Shown in pieces: positions 52,717 to 63,206 of a stretch of DNA of 64,000 nt. Under the pieces are notes generated by a model. The model saw only the letters and a list, made by a program, of their open reading frames with translations, had not been told where the DNA came from and searched no databases. This stretch comes from Rhodanobacteraceae bacterium (lineage in GTDB: Bacteria > Pseudomonadota > Gammaproteobacteria > Xanthomonadales > SZUA-5), in assembly GCA_016717705.1 (NCBI GenBank), contig JADKFD010000036.1, forward strand, positions 1 to 64,000, written 5' to 3'. Position 1 is the stretch's first letter; each line of letters starts with the position of its first letter. The position numbers were made by a program, and so were the translations under genes.

Positions 52717-55417
52717 TCAATCCTCCAAGCCATCGGCGAACAGACTGTCGCCGCCAGTCGACACCAACCGGAATGTGATCCCCTGTCCGTTGATCGGATG
52801 CAGGGCTGGCACGGTGTCGCCCTGGCTCAGATCGCAGAGACTGAGGTAGGCGGGTCCAAGCGGGCACGGGACATTGTTGTACACCTCGTTGATGTAACCG
52901 TTGCCGACGCTGGTCGCCAGTCGGTAGCTGGTCACATAGGAATCGGTTGCCGGCAGCACGAATCGCCCGTCGGTTCCGCTGACTCCGGAGCGCACGTAGT
53001 TGGCCCCCCACGTGCTCTCGGACCACATGTCGATCACCACGCCGGCCAACGGCTCCCCTGTCGACGCACTCAGCACGCGTCCCTTGGCACCACGCTGCAG
53101 GCGCAGATTGAAATCCACTCCGGTCACTGGTTGTTCGCCGAGTGTAAGCAGCTGGCCCAAAGCCGACGATACGCAGGCAGTGCCGGCGCAATCGACGCCC
53201 GGATAGGCCTGGCCGTAGGCCACCAACGAGTCTTCGACGATGACGCTATACAAGCCCGGATCGACGTCGCTGAGGCTGTAGCGTCCGGCAGCCAGTTGCA
53301 GCACACCGTTCGCCAAAGTGCCCGTCTCGCGGCGCAGGCGCAACTGCAGCGAGCCGCTGCTGATCATGCCTTCAATCGCGACACTCCCCTCGACTCGACC
53401 GCTTTGAGTCAGGCTGAAATCAAACTGGAAGACGCTCTGCGTCGCGACAACCGTCACTGGCGTTGCGCTCGGGCACACCGGGGTGTAGCCGCCGACGACG
53501 CACGGGGCATTCGGGTACGCAACATCGACATGCTGCGGTGATGACACCGCCACCAGATACGAACCCGGTCGTGCGTAGTTGAATCGATATTCGCCGGTCT
53601 GCCCAACGGAAACGGTCAACTGGCTGCCAACACCGGACAGCGGAATGAGGTAGGCAGTGGCGCCGGCAACCGGCGCGCCGCTGAGCTGGTCGACCACGTT
53701 GCCGCGTACCGCCGGGAAGGGACGTGGGTCGAGGAAGTACTCCTGTGTGCCCTGATTCGCGGTGACGGTGATGGCACTGGCCTGGTTGAGCAGGGATTGG
53801 CAATCGGTCAGACAATCAACGTTGGGATGAAGGCGCCAGAAGCTGGCATCGGGGTAGCCCGCCTGCACGTAATAGGTGCCGACCGGCACATCGACGAAAG
53901 TGACACTGCGATATCCCGGGATGGGGCTGCTGTAATAGACGTAGGCGTTCTGCGCGACCTGACCACTGGCGTACAACAGATTGACGGCAGCACTGTAATT
54001 GGCCTGCGGAAGATCGCGCACATACACCACCAATTTGCGCGTCGGCGCCAGTCCTACCGCGTGTTCACGAAAATAGGGATCGCCCGCCTGGAAGGTGATG
54101 GGCGTTCCCTGCCCGGTCTGGCAGTAGCTGACACAGGGAATGTTGTCGAAGGCCTCCGGACGGAAACCTTCGGCGTTGAACGCCGCACGGTAATCGATGC
54201 CCGGCCGCAGGCCGAGGAAGCTGACTCGTCCTGCCCCATCCGCGTAAGCGGTTCCCGGAGCTGAAGTTCGACCACGAAAGCAATGCGGTCGCGCCGGTGA
54301 GCGGCGTCCCGTCGACCTCGTTGCTCAGCCGGAACGACAGCGCATGGCCCAATCCAAGGTCAAAATCGATACCGTCGGTGTTCAGATTGCCCGCAACCGT
54401 GATCGGCGCCGGCTGACCCGGGCCACACGAACTCAGCGAGTAGGTATCGCCGCCATTGGTGCAGATCACATCGCCATAGGCCTCGTGCAGCACCGAGCCG
54501 GATTGCGAATACGCGTTGCCGGTGCGTGCATAGAAGGTACCGTTGGAACTGGTCATCATCGCGTAATTGCCGTTGGCATCGGTCCCGACGGTGCCGGTGT
54601 AGTAGCCGCTGATGCTGGTGAAATTCGAAACGATCAGCCCAGCCGAAGAAACCGCGCCAGCTGGACTGATCGACACCTTGCCGCTGAACCCGCTGGCCAG
54701 GATCGCTGCGATCCGCGCACGCACCGGGCGAGCCGCATCGCGATTACCGACGCGCACCAGATACGCGGACCTTGATTGCGTCGGCAGCAGGGCCAGCGCC
54801 TGCAAACCGTAATAGTCGTCGTTGCTGATCAGCGGCTGCGCATCCGCGCATCCGCCGTAGACGGCGATTTCCGTGTCGCCACCTGAGCCCAAGGTCGAAA
54901 TCGCCGTTCGGCCAGCCGCCGTTGACCTCACGCGCACCCAGAAAGCATCGCCCTTGGTGCCGGCAGCCGCCAAAGTGGGGGCAAGCGCCGAGCCGGTCGC
55001 CAGATCCATCGGGCCGGCGCAGTTCGCGCCAAGGCTTTCATCGGTGGACGCGCGCACCGCAAGACCCGGCTCAAGTTCGCTGTAGGGCAGGTCGGCAGGT
55101 GTCCTCAACTGGCGCAGTTCGTTGTAGCGATGGGCGTTGGCGAGAAGGCCGAGCAGTTGCCCCAGTTTTGACGTGTCTTCGGCGCGCCCGCGACGCCGCA
55201 TCCATTCGCCAGTGCCGGCATTGACCTCGGCCTCGATCCGCGCCAGAGCTGTCGCATCGATGTCGGCACCTTCGCGACCCGCACTATCGGTCAGCATGGT
55301 CAACTCGACTTCCAGCCGCTGCGCCAGGGCGATCGGGTCGTTGGCCGGCCCTGACGCCGGTGCAGACGTCGATAGGGCAATGAGCAAAATCAGCAATAGC
55401 GCGCGGATCGGTTTCAT
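52717..55417 (-). CDS. Secreted protein with carboxypeptidase-regulatory-like repeats and G-L-E-D tail (frameshifted)
   Basis: Starts at ATG 55417 with a signal peptide (IRALLLILLIALSTSAPAS) and a helical part. A DVUA-like beta domain (TAISTLGSGGDTEIAVYGGC) follows, then several carboxypeptidase-regulatory-like Ig domains (for example VRGNVVDQLSGAPVAGATAY and GRVLSASTGEPLAGVVIDMW). The frame breaks near 54255; with GG instead of GGG the text runs SSGTAYADGAGRVSFLGL. The restored length is about 899 residues, ending SLFADGLED, the shared tail. No enzymatic motif. A good sigma-70 promoter lies just upstream. It is probably a surface or secreted binding protein. Confidence 0.75.
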
Positions 55418-55448
55418 GTGGGGTTCGGCAATTCCGGTAAAGCGGCGG

Positions 55449-55476
55449 AGTATAGGGAATGCCTCGTTGTTGTAAA
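55449..55476 (-). promoter_or_regulatory. Sigma-70-type promoter for the secreted Ig-repeat protein
   Basis: On the minus strand TTTACA (55471-55476), a 16-base spacer, then TATACT (55449-55454), 32 bases before the ATG at 55417. The -35 and -10 each match the E. coli consensus at five of six positions. It is the clearest promoter in the window. It faces away from sucA. Confidence 0.6.
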
Positions 55477-55681
55477 CGATCGTGAAGCAAAAGAGGTGCC
55501 GACCCGTCCGTTCAACCACCATCCCTGCGCTCCCGTCAGCATCACGCCACTCTCCAGTGGGCCTTGATGGCCGGCCGCCCGGACCGTCGACGAAACTCCC
55601 GGGCCTCGCGAGCGTGCTGCTTTAGTCCAAGATTGCCCTGATTCAGTCCCTCGACCACGCCGTCTGTTCACGCTCGCTGGC

Positions 55682-55687
55682 TATACT
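55682..55687 (+). promoter_or_regulatory. Possible -10 element for sucA
   Basis: TATACT 60 bases before the sucA GTG. No good -35 at normal spacing; a TG lies two bases too far upstream for a standard extended -10. The rest of the 329-base divergent gap 55418-55746 shows nothing else I can support. Confidence 0.3.
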
Positions 55688-55746
55688 TCGACAAGTCGGC
55701 CCATGTTGCGCCGCACCAATTCCCGTCCCTTGAAGCCACTACTGCC

Positions 55747-58604
55747 GTGTGTGCTGACCTGAACGAGTTGTACCAGTCCTCGCAACTGTCCGGCGCCAAT
55801 GCCGCGTTCGTGGAGGAGTTGTACGAAGCCTGGCTGGCCGATCCGAAGGCCGTTCCCGACCATTGGAACGACTATTTCGAGACGCTGCAGACCGAGGGCA
55901 CGCCGGATGTGGCGCATGGCCCGATCATGGATCGCATCGCCGAGATTTCGCGCATCCACGGCCGCTGGGCCACCGCGATCGTCGCCGATGCCGCGCACTC
56001 GGTGGACCAGCACAAGCAAGGCGCGATGCTGCGGCTGATCAACTCCTATCGCGTGCGCGGTCACCTGGCCGCCAGACTCGATCCACTGGGCATGACGCCG
56101 CCGGAGTTGGTGCCCGATCTGTCGCTGGAGTTCCACGATGTCGGCCCCGCCGACCTCGACACCGAATTCGACGCCGGCTCACTGATCGGCAAGCGTCGCA
56201 AGAAGCTGCGTGAAGCGGTGACCCAACTCGAAGGCGCCTATTGCGGCTCGATCGGCGTCGAGTACATGCACATCAGCGACTACCCGCAGCGCCGCTGGAT
56301 GCAGCAGCGCTTCGAGGAGACCGCCGGCAACTACGGATTCAGTCCCGCGCAGAAGCAGCGCGTGCTCGATCGCCTGACCGCGGCCGAGGGTCTGGAGCGC
56401 TATCTGCACACCAAGTATGTCGGCCAGAAGCGCTTTTCGCTGGAGGGCGGCGACAGCTTGATCCCGCTGATCGACGAGATGATCCAGCGCGCCGGCACCG
56501 GTGGCGCCAAGGACGTGGTCATCGGCATGGCCCATCGCGGCCGCCTCAACGTGCTGGTCAACATCCTCGGCAAGCCGCCGCGCAATCTGTTCGACGCCTT
56601 CGAGGGCAAGTACGACGAGCACCCCGATCCGGCGCACTCCGGGGACGTCAAGTACCACCTCGGCTTTTCGTCCGACGTGACCACGCCGGGCGGCACGGTG
56701 CATCTGGCGCTGGGCTTCAACCCCTCGCATCTGGAGATCATCGATCCGGTGGTGGTCGGTTCGGTGCGCGCGCGGCAGACGCGCCGCAGAACGGCGATCG
56801 CACCCAGGTGGTGCCGATCCTGATCCACGGCGACGCCGCGTTCTCCGGGCAAGGCGTGGTGATGGAACTGTTCCAGATGTCGCAGGCGCGTCACTACTCG
56901 GTCGGCGGCACCATCCACGTCGTGGTCAACAACCAGGTCGGCTTCACCACCAGCAATCCTGACGACACGCGTTCGACGCATTACTGCACGGATGTCGCCA
57001 AGATCGTTTCGGCGCCGGTGCTGCACGTCAATGGCGATGATCCGGAAGCGGTGCTGTTCTGCGCGCAGGTCGCGCTGGACTACCGCCAGACCTTCAAGCG
57101 CGACGTGGTCATCGATCTGGTCTGCTACCGCCGCCACGGCCACAACGAGGCCGATGAGCCGGCAGCCACGCAGCCGTTGATGTACCAGAACATCCGCGCC
57201 CGGCCGTCAACGCGTGAGTTGTATGCGCGCAAGCTCGAAGCCGAGGGCGTGCTGCCCGCGGGCGAAGCCAAGGCGATGACCGACCGCTATCGCGCGGCGC
57301 TGGAACAGGGCGACCCGGTGGTGGCGGAGCTGACCACGGTGGATCCGTCGGAAGCCGGCGTGGCGGTCGACTGGTCTCCGTATCTGCGCGGCAAGCTGGC
57401 CGATCGCGTCGCCACTGGCGTGCCCGCGGCGCGTATCCAGGCGTTGGCGACACAGATCAACACGCTGCCCGCCGAGCTCAAGCTGCACTCGCGCGTGGCC
57501 AAGGTCTACGAAGACCGCCTGAAGATGGCAACCGGCGAGTTGCGCATGGACTGGGGCTTCGCCGAAACCATGGCCTACGCCACGCTGCTGGAGGACGGCT
57601 ACAACCTGCGCCTGTCCGGCCAGGATTGCGGCCGCGGCACCTTCTTCCATCGCCACGCCGTGCTGCACGACCAGAACAATGGCAGCACCCACCTGCCCTT
57701 GCGCAATCTGGTCGACTCCCCCGAGCGCGTCACCATCATCGACTCGCTGCTGTCGGAAGAGGCGGTGATGGGCTTCGAGTACGGCTACGCCAGCGCCGAG
57801 CCGAACACGCTGATCATCTGGGAAGCGCAGTTCGGTGACTTCGTCAACGGCGCCCAGGTGGTGATCGACCAGTTCATCAGCTCCGGCGAGGCCAAATGGG
57901 GACGCCTCTGCGGCCTGGTGCTGTTCCTGCCGCACGGCTATGAAGGCCAGGGTCCGGAGCATTCATCGGCGCGCCTGGAGCGCTTCCTGCAGCTGTGCGC
58001 GCTCGACAACATGCAGGTGTGCGTGCCGACCACGCCGGCGCAGATGTTCCACATGCTGCGCCGGCAGATGCTGCGCGGCACGCGCAAGCCGCTGATCGTG
58101 ATGACACCGAAAAGCATGCTGCGTCATCGCTTGTCGACCTCGACACTGGCCGATCTGGAGCACGGCGAATATCAGCGCGTGATCCCGGATTCACTGGCAA
58201 AAGACGCCAACGCGGTCACCCGCGTCGTGCTGTGCAGCGGCAAGGTCTATTACGACCTGGTCGAGGAATACGAAAAGCGCCACATCAGCGATGTCGCCGT
58301 GGTGCGCGTCGAGCAGTTGTATCCCTTCCCGCGCGTCGATCTGTACGCCGAAATCGTGCGTTTTCCGAATGTGCGCACGGTGGTCTGGTGCCAGGAAGAG
58401 CCGATGAACCAGGGTGCCTGGTTCCAGATCCGGCATCATCTGAAGGCGTCGATTTCCGAACGCCACGAGCTCCACTACGCCGGACGTCATCGCTCGCCGG
58501 CGCCGGCGACCGGAAATTCCAACACGCATACCCGGGAACAGGCGGCGCTGGTCAACGAGGCGCTGTCGGTTGCTGACCTGGGCAGTTTGCCCAAACCCGA
58601 ATAA
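55747..58604 (+). CDS. sucA: 2-oxoglutarate dehydrogenase E1 component (frameshifted)
   Basis: GTG start, then CADLNELYQSSQLSGANAAF and the E1 N-terminal motif FVEELYEAWLADPKAVPDHW. Thiamine-diphosphate-enzyme text includes MAHRGRLNVLVNILGKPP, VKYHLGFSSDV, LIHGDAAFSGQGVVMEL and VCYRRHGHNEADEP; the C-part has LLSEEAVMGFEYGYAS and LPHGYEGQGPEHSSARLERF. The frame changes near 56783, where one missing G (CAGGAC read as CAGAC) breaks the conserved VRARQD. The restored protein is about 952 residues, normal for E1. It decarboxylates 2-oxoglutarate in the TCA cycle. sucB follows at 61 bases. A broken essential-type gene points to a sequence error. Confidence 0.93.
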
Positions 58605-58611
58605 GAGTTCG

Positions 58612-58632
58612 TGGCCGTCCCCGGGACGGCCA
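58612..58632. promoter_or_regulatory. 21-base near-perfect palindrome between sucA and sucB
   Basis: TGGCCGTCCCCGGGACGGCCA starts 7 bases after the sucA stop. As RNA it would form an 8-9 bp GC hairpin; a T-run (58650-58655) occurs only 18 bases later, so it is a poor terminator. It may set the sucA:sucB ratio by partial termination or protect the sucA 3' end. Confidence 0.5.
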
Positions 58633-58665
58633 TGGGACATCCTCACCCGTTTTTTAGGATCCGCC

Positions 58666-59894
58666 ATGACCGTCGAAGTCAAAGTTCCCATCCTCCCCGA
58701 GTCGGTTGCCGACGCCATCATCGCCACCTGGCACAAGAAGCCCGGTGATGCGGTCAAGCGCGAGGAGAATCTGGTCGACCTGGAAACCGACAAGGTCGTG
58801 CTCGAAGTGCCCTCGCCGGTCGACGGCGTGCTGATGTCGATCGTCAAGCAGACCGGCGACAACGTCACCAGCCAGGAGCTGATTGCGACGATTCAGGAAG
58901 GCGCGGCCGTTGCCGCTGCCCCCGTCGCTGCAGCAGCCGCTTCGCCGGGTCCCGGGTCCCGGGCCCCGGGTCCCGATGCTTCTGATCAAGCGCCGTCCGT
59001 GCGTCGCATCGCCGCCGAAACCGGCATCGATCCGGCCAGCGTCGCCGGCACCGGCCGTGGCGATCGGGTGACCAAGGAAGACATGCTGAAGGCGCAGAGC
59101 GCGCCGCGCCGGTTGCAGCACCCGCCGCTGCGCCGAGCAAAGCGGTGGCGACGACTCCCGCGCCGAGCACCGCCATCAGCGTGCCGGCCGGCGCCCGTAC
59201 CGAGCAACGCGTGCCGATGACGCGCCTGCGTGCGCGCATTGCTGAACGCATGATGCAGAGCAAGAACTCGATCGCCATGCTGACCTCGTTCAACGAGATC
59301 AACATGAAGCCGGTCATGGACATCCGCAAGAAGTACGCGGAGACCTTCGAGAAGGTGCACGGCATCAAGCTCGGCTTCATGAGCTTCTTCGTCAAGGCCT
59401 GCACCGAGGCGCTCAAGCTGCATCCGATCGTCAACGCCAGCGTCGACGGCAATGACGTGATCTATCACGCCTACCAGGACATCGGCGTCGCCGTGGCCAC
59501 CGAAAAAGGCCTGGTGGTGCCGATCCTGCGCAACACCGACACCATGAGCCTGGCCGACGTCGAGAAAGGCATCGGCGGCTTCGCCAGGCAGGCGCGCGAA
59601 GGCGGCCTGCAGCTCGAAGACCTGCAGGGCGGCACCTTCACCATCACCAACGGCGGCACCTTCGGCTCGCTGTTCTCCACGCCGATCGTCAATCCGCCGC
59701 AGAGCGCGATCCTCGGCATGCACGCGATCAAGGAACGCGCCGTCGTCGAAGACGGCCAGGTCGTCGCCCGCCCGATGATGTACGTGGCGATCAGCTACGA
59801 CCACCGCATCATCGACGGCAAGGACGCGGTGCTGTTCCTGGTCGCGGTGAAGAATTTCCTCGAGGATCCGGTGCGGTTGATGTTGCATCTTTGA
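58666..59894 (+). CDS. sucB: Dihydrolipoyllysine-residue succinyltransferase, E2 of 2-oxoglutarate dehydrogenase (frameshifted)
   Basis: Starts MTVEVKVPILPESVADAIIA after AGGA. A lipoyl domain with the modified Lys in VDLETDKVVLEVPSP, an Ala/Pro linker, a peripheral-subunit-binding domain (SVRRIAAETGIDPASVAGTG), a second linker, and the catalytic domain (RVPMTRLRARIAERMMQSKN, ending SYDHRIIDGKDAVLFLVAVK with the His-Asp active-site motif). The frame changes in the second linker near 59108; one added G (CGGCCGG read as CGCCGG) restores PVAAPAAAPSKAVATTPAP. The restored length is about 409 residues, normal for E2. It transfers the succinyl group to CoA. Confidence 0.94.
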
Positions 59895-59916
59895 TCGGGC
59901 ATTGCCCGATCAAAGA
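59888..59916. terminator. Perfect hairpin overlapping the sucB stop
   Basis: TCTTTGATCGGGCA (59888-59901) and TGCCCGATCAAAGA (59903-59916) are exact reverse complements of 14 bases, with the sucB TGA inside the left arm. No T-run follows. It could end or pause transcription, or stabilise the sucAB message ahead of lpd. Confidence 0.5.
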
Positions 59917-60122
59917 AGTGAGTAGTGAGTAGTGAATAGTGAGTAAAAGCCGGCAACGACGGACTCACGATTCGCCGCCCATCGTAGGTCACGTTGGCCG
60001 CGCTTCATGGCCTACGTGACTCGGCGTGGGACACCTGTCACGTAGTCCGCGAGCGGGCAACGTGACCTACGAACCCGCGCCAGCACGAGGTTTTACTCAC
60101 CACTTACTACTCACCACTCACT
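59917..60122. repeat. 206-base nested inverted repeat between sucB and lpd
   Basis: Outer arms: GAGTAGTGAGTAGTGAATAG and onward (59917-59948) against TTTTACTCACCACTTACTAC and onward (60091-60122). Inner arms: TCGTAGGTCACGTTG (59983-59997) against CAACGTGACCTACGA (60059-60073). A short CCTACGTGAC/CACGTAG pair lies inside these. The whole would fold into one long hairpin. It is MITE- or REP-like in form, with no reading frame. Related GTGAGT/GTAAGTGG strings occur just after lpd (61608-61628). Confidence 0.75.
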
Positions 60123-60171
60123 AAAACGATCCGCCGTTACCTGGCTGAAAATCAAAAAAGGCACGAACACC

Positions 60172-61596
60172 ATGTCGCACTTCGACGTCCTCGTCATCGG
60201 CGCCGGCCCGGCCGGCTATGTTGCCGCCATCCGCGCCGCCCAGCTCGGGCTGAAGACTGCCTGTGTCGACGATTTCATCGGCAAGGATGGCAAGCCGGCG
60301 CTCGGCGGGACCTGTCTCAATGTCGGCTGCATCCCGTCCAAGGCGCTGCTCGAATCGACCAAGCAGTTCCACGCGTTGAAGCACTCGTTCAAGGATCACG
60401 GCATCAGTGCCGGCGAGCCGGTGATGGACGTGCCGACGATGATCGGGCGCAAGGACAAGATCGTGAAGCAGCTGACCGGCGGCATCGCGACGCTGTTCAA
60501 GGCCAACAAGGTCACCGCTTATGCCGGGCGCGGCAAATTGCTCGCCGGCAAGCAGGTCGAGATCACCGGCCATGACGGCAAGGTCGAGGTGGTTTCCGCG
60601 CATCACATCATCCTCGCCGCCGGATCGATCCCGATCCAGATTCCGGGCATCCCCTTCGACGGCAAGTTCATCGTCGACAACGTCGGTGCGCTGAACATCG
60701 ATGCCACGCCCAAGCGCTTCGGCGTCATCGGCGCCGGCGTCATCGGCCTGGAGATGGGCTCGGTGTGGAAGCGCCTGGGGTCAGAGGTCACCATCCTCGA
60801 AGCCCTGCCCGACTTTCTGGGTTCAGTCGATGCCGACATTGCCCGCGTCGCGGGTCGCGAGTTCAAGAAGCAGGGCCTGGACATCAAGCTTGGCTGCAAG
60901 GTCACCGCCGCCGCGGTTCAGGGCGACGAAGTCCACATCAGCTATACCGACGCCGCCGGCGTTGCGCAGCAGTTGGTCGTCGACCGCCTGCTGGTTTCGG
61001 TCGGCCGCCGCGCGCACACCAAGGGTCTGCTGGCCGACGACAGCGGCGTGACGCTGAATCCGCGCGGCCAGATCGAGATCGACGAACACAACCGCACCAG
61101 CGCCGACGACGTCTGGGCGATCGGCGATTGCGTGCGCGGCCCGATGCTGGCGCACAAGGGCTCCGAGGAAGGCATCGCGGTGGCCGAACTGATCGCCGGC
61201 AAGGCCGGTCACGTCAACCTCGACACCATTCCGTGGGTGATCTACACCGAGCCGGAAATCGCCTGGGTCGGCAAGACCGAAAAGGAATGCAAGGACGCCG
61301 GCATTCCGGTCAAGACCGGCAGCTTCCCGTTCGCCGCCATCGGCCGTGCCATGGCCATGAACGAGGCCTACGGCCAGGTCAAGGTCATCGCCCACGCCGA
61401 CACCGACCGCGTGCTTGGCGTGCACATGATCGGTCCGATGGTCTCCGAACTGATCGCCGAATGCGTCGTGGCGATGGAATTCCAGGCCTCCAGTGAAGAC
61501 CTGGCGCGCATCTGTCATGCCCACCCCACCCTGTCCGAAGCGGTGCACGAGGCGGCGCTTGGCGTCGACAAGCGGGCGATTCATCGGGCGAATTGA
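60172..61596 (+). CDS. lpd: Dihydrolipoyl dehydrogenase, E3
   Basis: A 474-residue flavoprotein. FAD motif VIGAGPAGYVAAIRAAQLG, redox disulphide in GGTCLNVGCIPSKALLE, NAD motif FGVIGAGVIGLEMGSVWKRL, second FAD motif VWAIGDCVRGPMLAHKG and the catalytic His-Glu in CHAHPTLSEAVHEAAL. All active-site residues are present and the frame is intact. It reoxidises dihydrolipoamide of E2 and makes NADH. It is the last gene of the suc operon, 277 bases after sucB, a gap filled by a nested inverted repeat. Confidence 0.97.
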   Translation: MSHFDVLVIGAGPAGYVAAIRAAQLGLKTACVDDFIGKDGKPALGGTCLNVGCIPSKALLESTKQFHALKHSFKDHGISAGEPVMDVPTMIGRKDKIVKQLTGGIATLFKANKVTAYAGRGKLLAGKQVEITGHDGKVEVVSAHHIILAAGSIPIQIPGIPFDGKFIVDNVGALNIDATPKRFGVIGAGVIGLEMGSVWKRLGSEVTILEALPDFLGSVDADIARVAGREFKKQGLDIKLGCKVTAAAVQGDEVHISYTDAAGVAQQLVVDRLLVSVGRRAHTKGLLADDSGVTLNPRGQIEIDEHNRTSADDVWAIGDCVRGPMLAHKGSEEGIAVAELIAGKAGHVNLDTIPWVIYTEPEIAWVGKTEKECKDAGIPVKTGSFPFAAIGRAMAMNEAYGQVKVIAHADTDRVLGVHMIGPMVSELIAECVVAMEFQASSEDLARICHAHPTLSEAVHEAALGVDKRAIHRAN

Positions 61597-61681
61597 CGGA
61601 AGAGCGGTAAGTGGTGAGTGGTAAGTGGCGGTCGCGTCACCGTCGCTCCCCGCGGGGGGGGCTCACCCGGGAATTGCTTCC

Positions 61682-61840
61682 TGTGGGAGCGGGTTTATCC
61701 CGCGATCTTTGCCTTGCTTCCTGTGGGAGCGGGTTTATCCCGCGATGCTGCCAACGGCATCGCGCGCAAGCGCGCTCCTACAACTTCGACGAGAATCCAC
61801 GCAGGATTTGTAGGAGCGCGCTCGCGCGCGATGCCTTTGC
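61682..61840. repeat. Cluster of REP-like palindromes (two subtypes)
   Basis: Two direct copies of TGTGGGAGCGGGTTTATCC followed by CGCGAT (near 61681 and 61721), then GCATCGCGCGCAAGCGCGC followed by TCCTACA (61759-61785) and TGTAGGAGCGCGCTCGCG followed by CGATG (61809-61833) facing each other. Subtype one matches the cluster at 51.9 kb. The cluster lies directly upstream of the membrane-protein gene. Confidence 0.85.
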
Positions 61841-61857
61841 CCCACGGTGAACTACCC

Positions 61858-62669
61858 ATGATGAAACTGCCATCCATCCTGGCAGGCGCGGTTTTCGGAC
61901 TGCTGCTCGGCGGCATCCAGGCGGCACAACAACTCGCCGACACCGGCATGGTGGGCCGGAGCATGAGCATCGGCCTGATCTGGATGGTGTGCGCCGGCCC
62001 GCTGTTCGCGTTGGCAGCCTATTTGTTCGTGAATTCGCGGTACGTTCGCAAGCAGATATGCCTCGACGATGCCGATCTGCTGGCCGGCGAACAGATCCTG
62101 CATTCGGCCCTGGCCAATCTGGTAGTGAGACCCAAGGATTTCGGGCTCGGCAAATTCGCATTCGGCGACTTGCTCTGGCTTGCCGGCATGCAGGACAAGG
62201 AAGCCATCGGCGGCGGCTTGCACCTGACCACCCATCGACTGGTGTTCAAGAGTCACCGCTTGAACCGTCTTCGCGGCAGCGTCAGCATCTTTCTGCCCAC
62301 TATCGTGGACTTGCGCAACAGCTCGTTACTGCTGCTGCGCCGACTCACCGTGACCACCGGTTTTGCCCGCATCGATCTGATCACGCCCCAGGTCGACCAA
62401 CTGATCGCGCGCATCGAGCAGGCGCGCAGCGCAACAGTTCCATCGACTGCAGCGATGCAGGACTTCTTGCACGGCGGCCTGCCGCTGGCCTCGATGGCCT
62501 GCAGCCGTTCCGCGCGGTCGAGCGGATCAATCAGGCGATCAATCTGGCCAGCCACGGACAAGGGGTGCTGGAGCTGGCGGGCAAGCCCCTGGTGGCGCTG
62601 TCCTCGATCTTCATGAAGGAACTGTTCGACCGTTCGGTCGCGGACCCATGGCAGAAGCTGATGGAATGA
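61858..62669 (+). CDS. Membrane protein with GRAM/PH-like soluble part (frameshifted)
   Basis: Starts MMKLPSILAGAVFGLLLGGI, with a second helix (IGLIWMVCAGPLFALAAYLF), so two membrane segments. The rest is soluble: LDDADLLAGEQILHSALANL, then GGGLHLTTHRLVFKSHRLNR, a pattern like GRAM/PH-type domains that bind lipids. The frame changes near 62473; one added base gives GLQPFRAVERINQAINLASH and a stop at 62669. The restored protein is about 270 residues. Function unknown. It is preceded by REP units, with only a weak ribosome site (GGTGA). Confidence 0.62.
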
Positions 62670-62738
62670 GCGGCAATCGATGGGGGGACGGTGCACCCAT
62701 TGCCGGAAAAGGGAACTCGCAATGACATCTGGTCTGGC

Positions 62739-63113
62739 TCACCAGAACCCTGCATCCTCCCGCTCACCCACAACGCGCACACAGTACTCGGCGATCTTGC
62801 GCACCAGATCCTCGGGCACCGGCTGATCGTAGGGAATCTTCAGGAAATTCGCCGTTGTACTGTGGCCTGCCAGTTCCTTGCGGAACGCCTCCAGCGCCGA
62901 CGCCATCGGCGCAAAGCTGAGATGCGCCTTGTGCGCGGAAAAGGCGAACACGAATCGCGGCTCGACGAAAAATGGCGTTCCCCACTTGATCGCCTCCTGC
63001 GCGTCCGGCGCGACGCTCTTCAGAATCGCGTAGATCAGTCGGCAATGCGGCTGGCCTGCGCTGGGCGCAGCCTGGATGTACTCGGCGATCGTGGTCGGAC
63101 GCTTGCCTGCCAT
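62739..63113 (-). CDS. DUF1801-domain protein (YdhG/Fra-like)
   Basis: A 124-residue protein starting MAGKRPTTIAEYIQAAPSAG. It has the DUF1801 fold pattern: LKSVAPDAQEAIKWGTPFFV, FVFAFSAHKAHLSFAPM and a C-terminal IPYDQPVPEDLVRKIAEYC. Members include YdhG and Bacillus Fra, an iron chaperone; the role here is unknown. The divergent neighbour 93 bases away encodes a distant relative, so the pair may be an old duplication. Confidence 0.85.
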   Translation of the reverse strand: MAGKRPTTIAEYIQAAPSAGQPHCRLIYAILKSVAPDAQEAIKWGTPFFVEPRFVFAFSAHKAHLSFAPMASALEAFRKELAGHSTTANFLKIPYDQPVPEDLVRKIAEYCVRVVGEREDAGFW

Positions 63114-63206
63114 CGCTCTCTTCCTCCGCGCTGAATCGGCCGAGTTTCTCCGGATAGCCTGCGCGACTATGCTCCCGTGCACGCATCTTTTCCGGAGGAT
63201 GAGACC

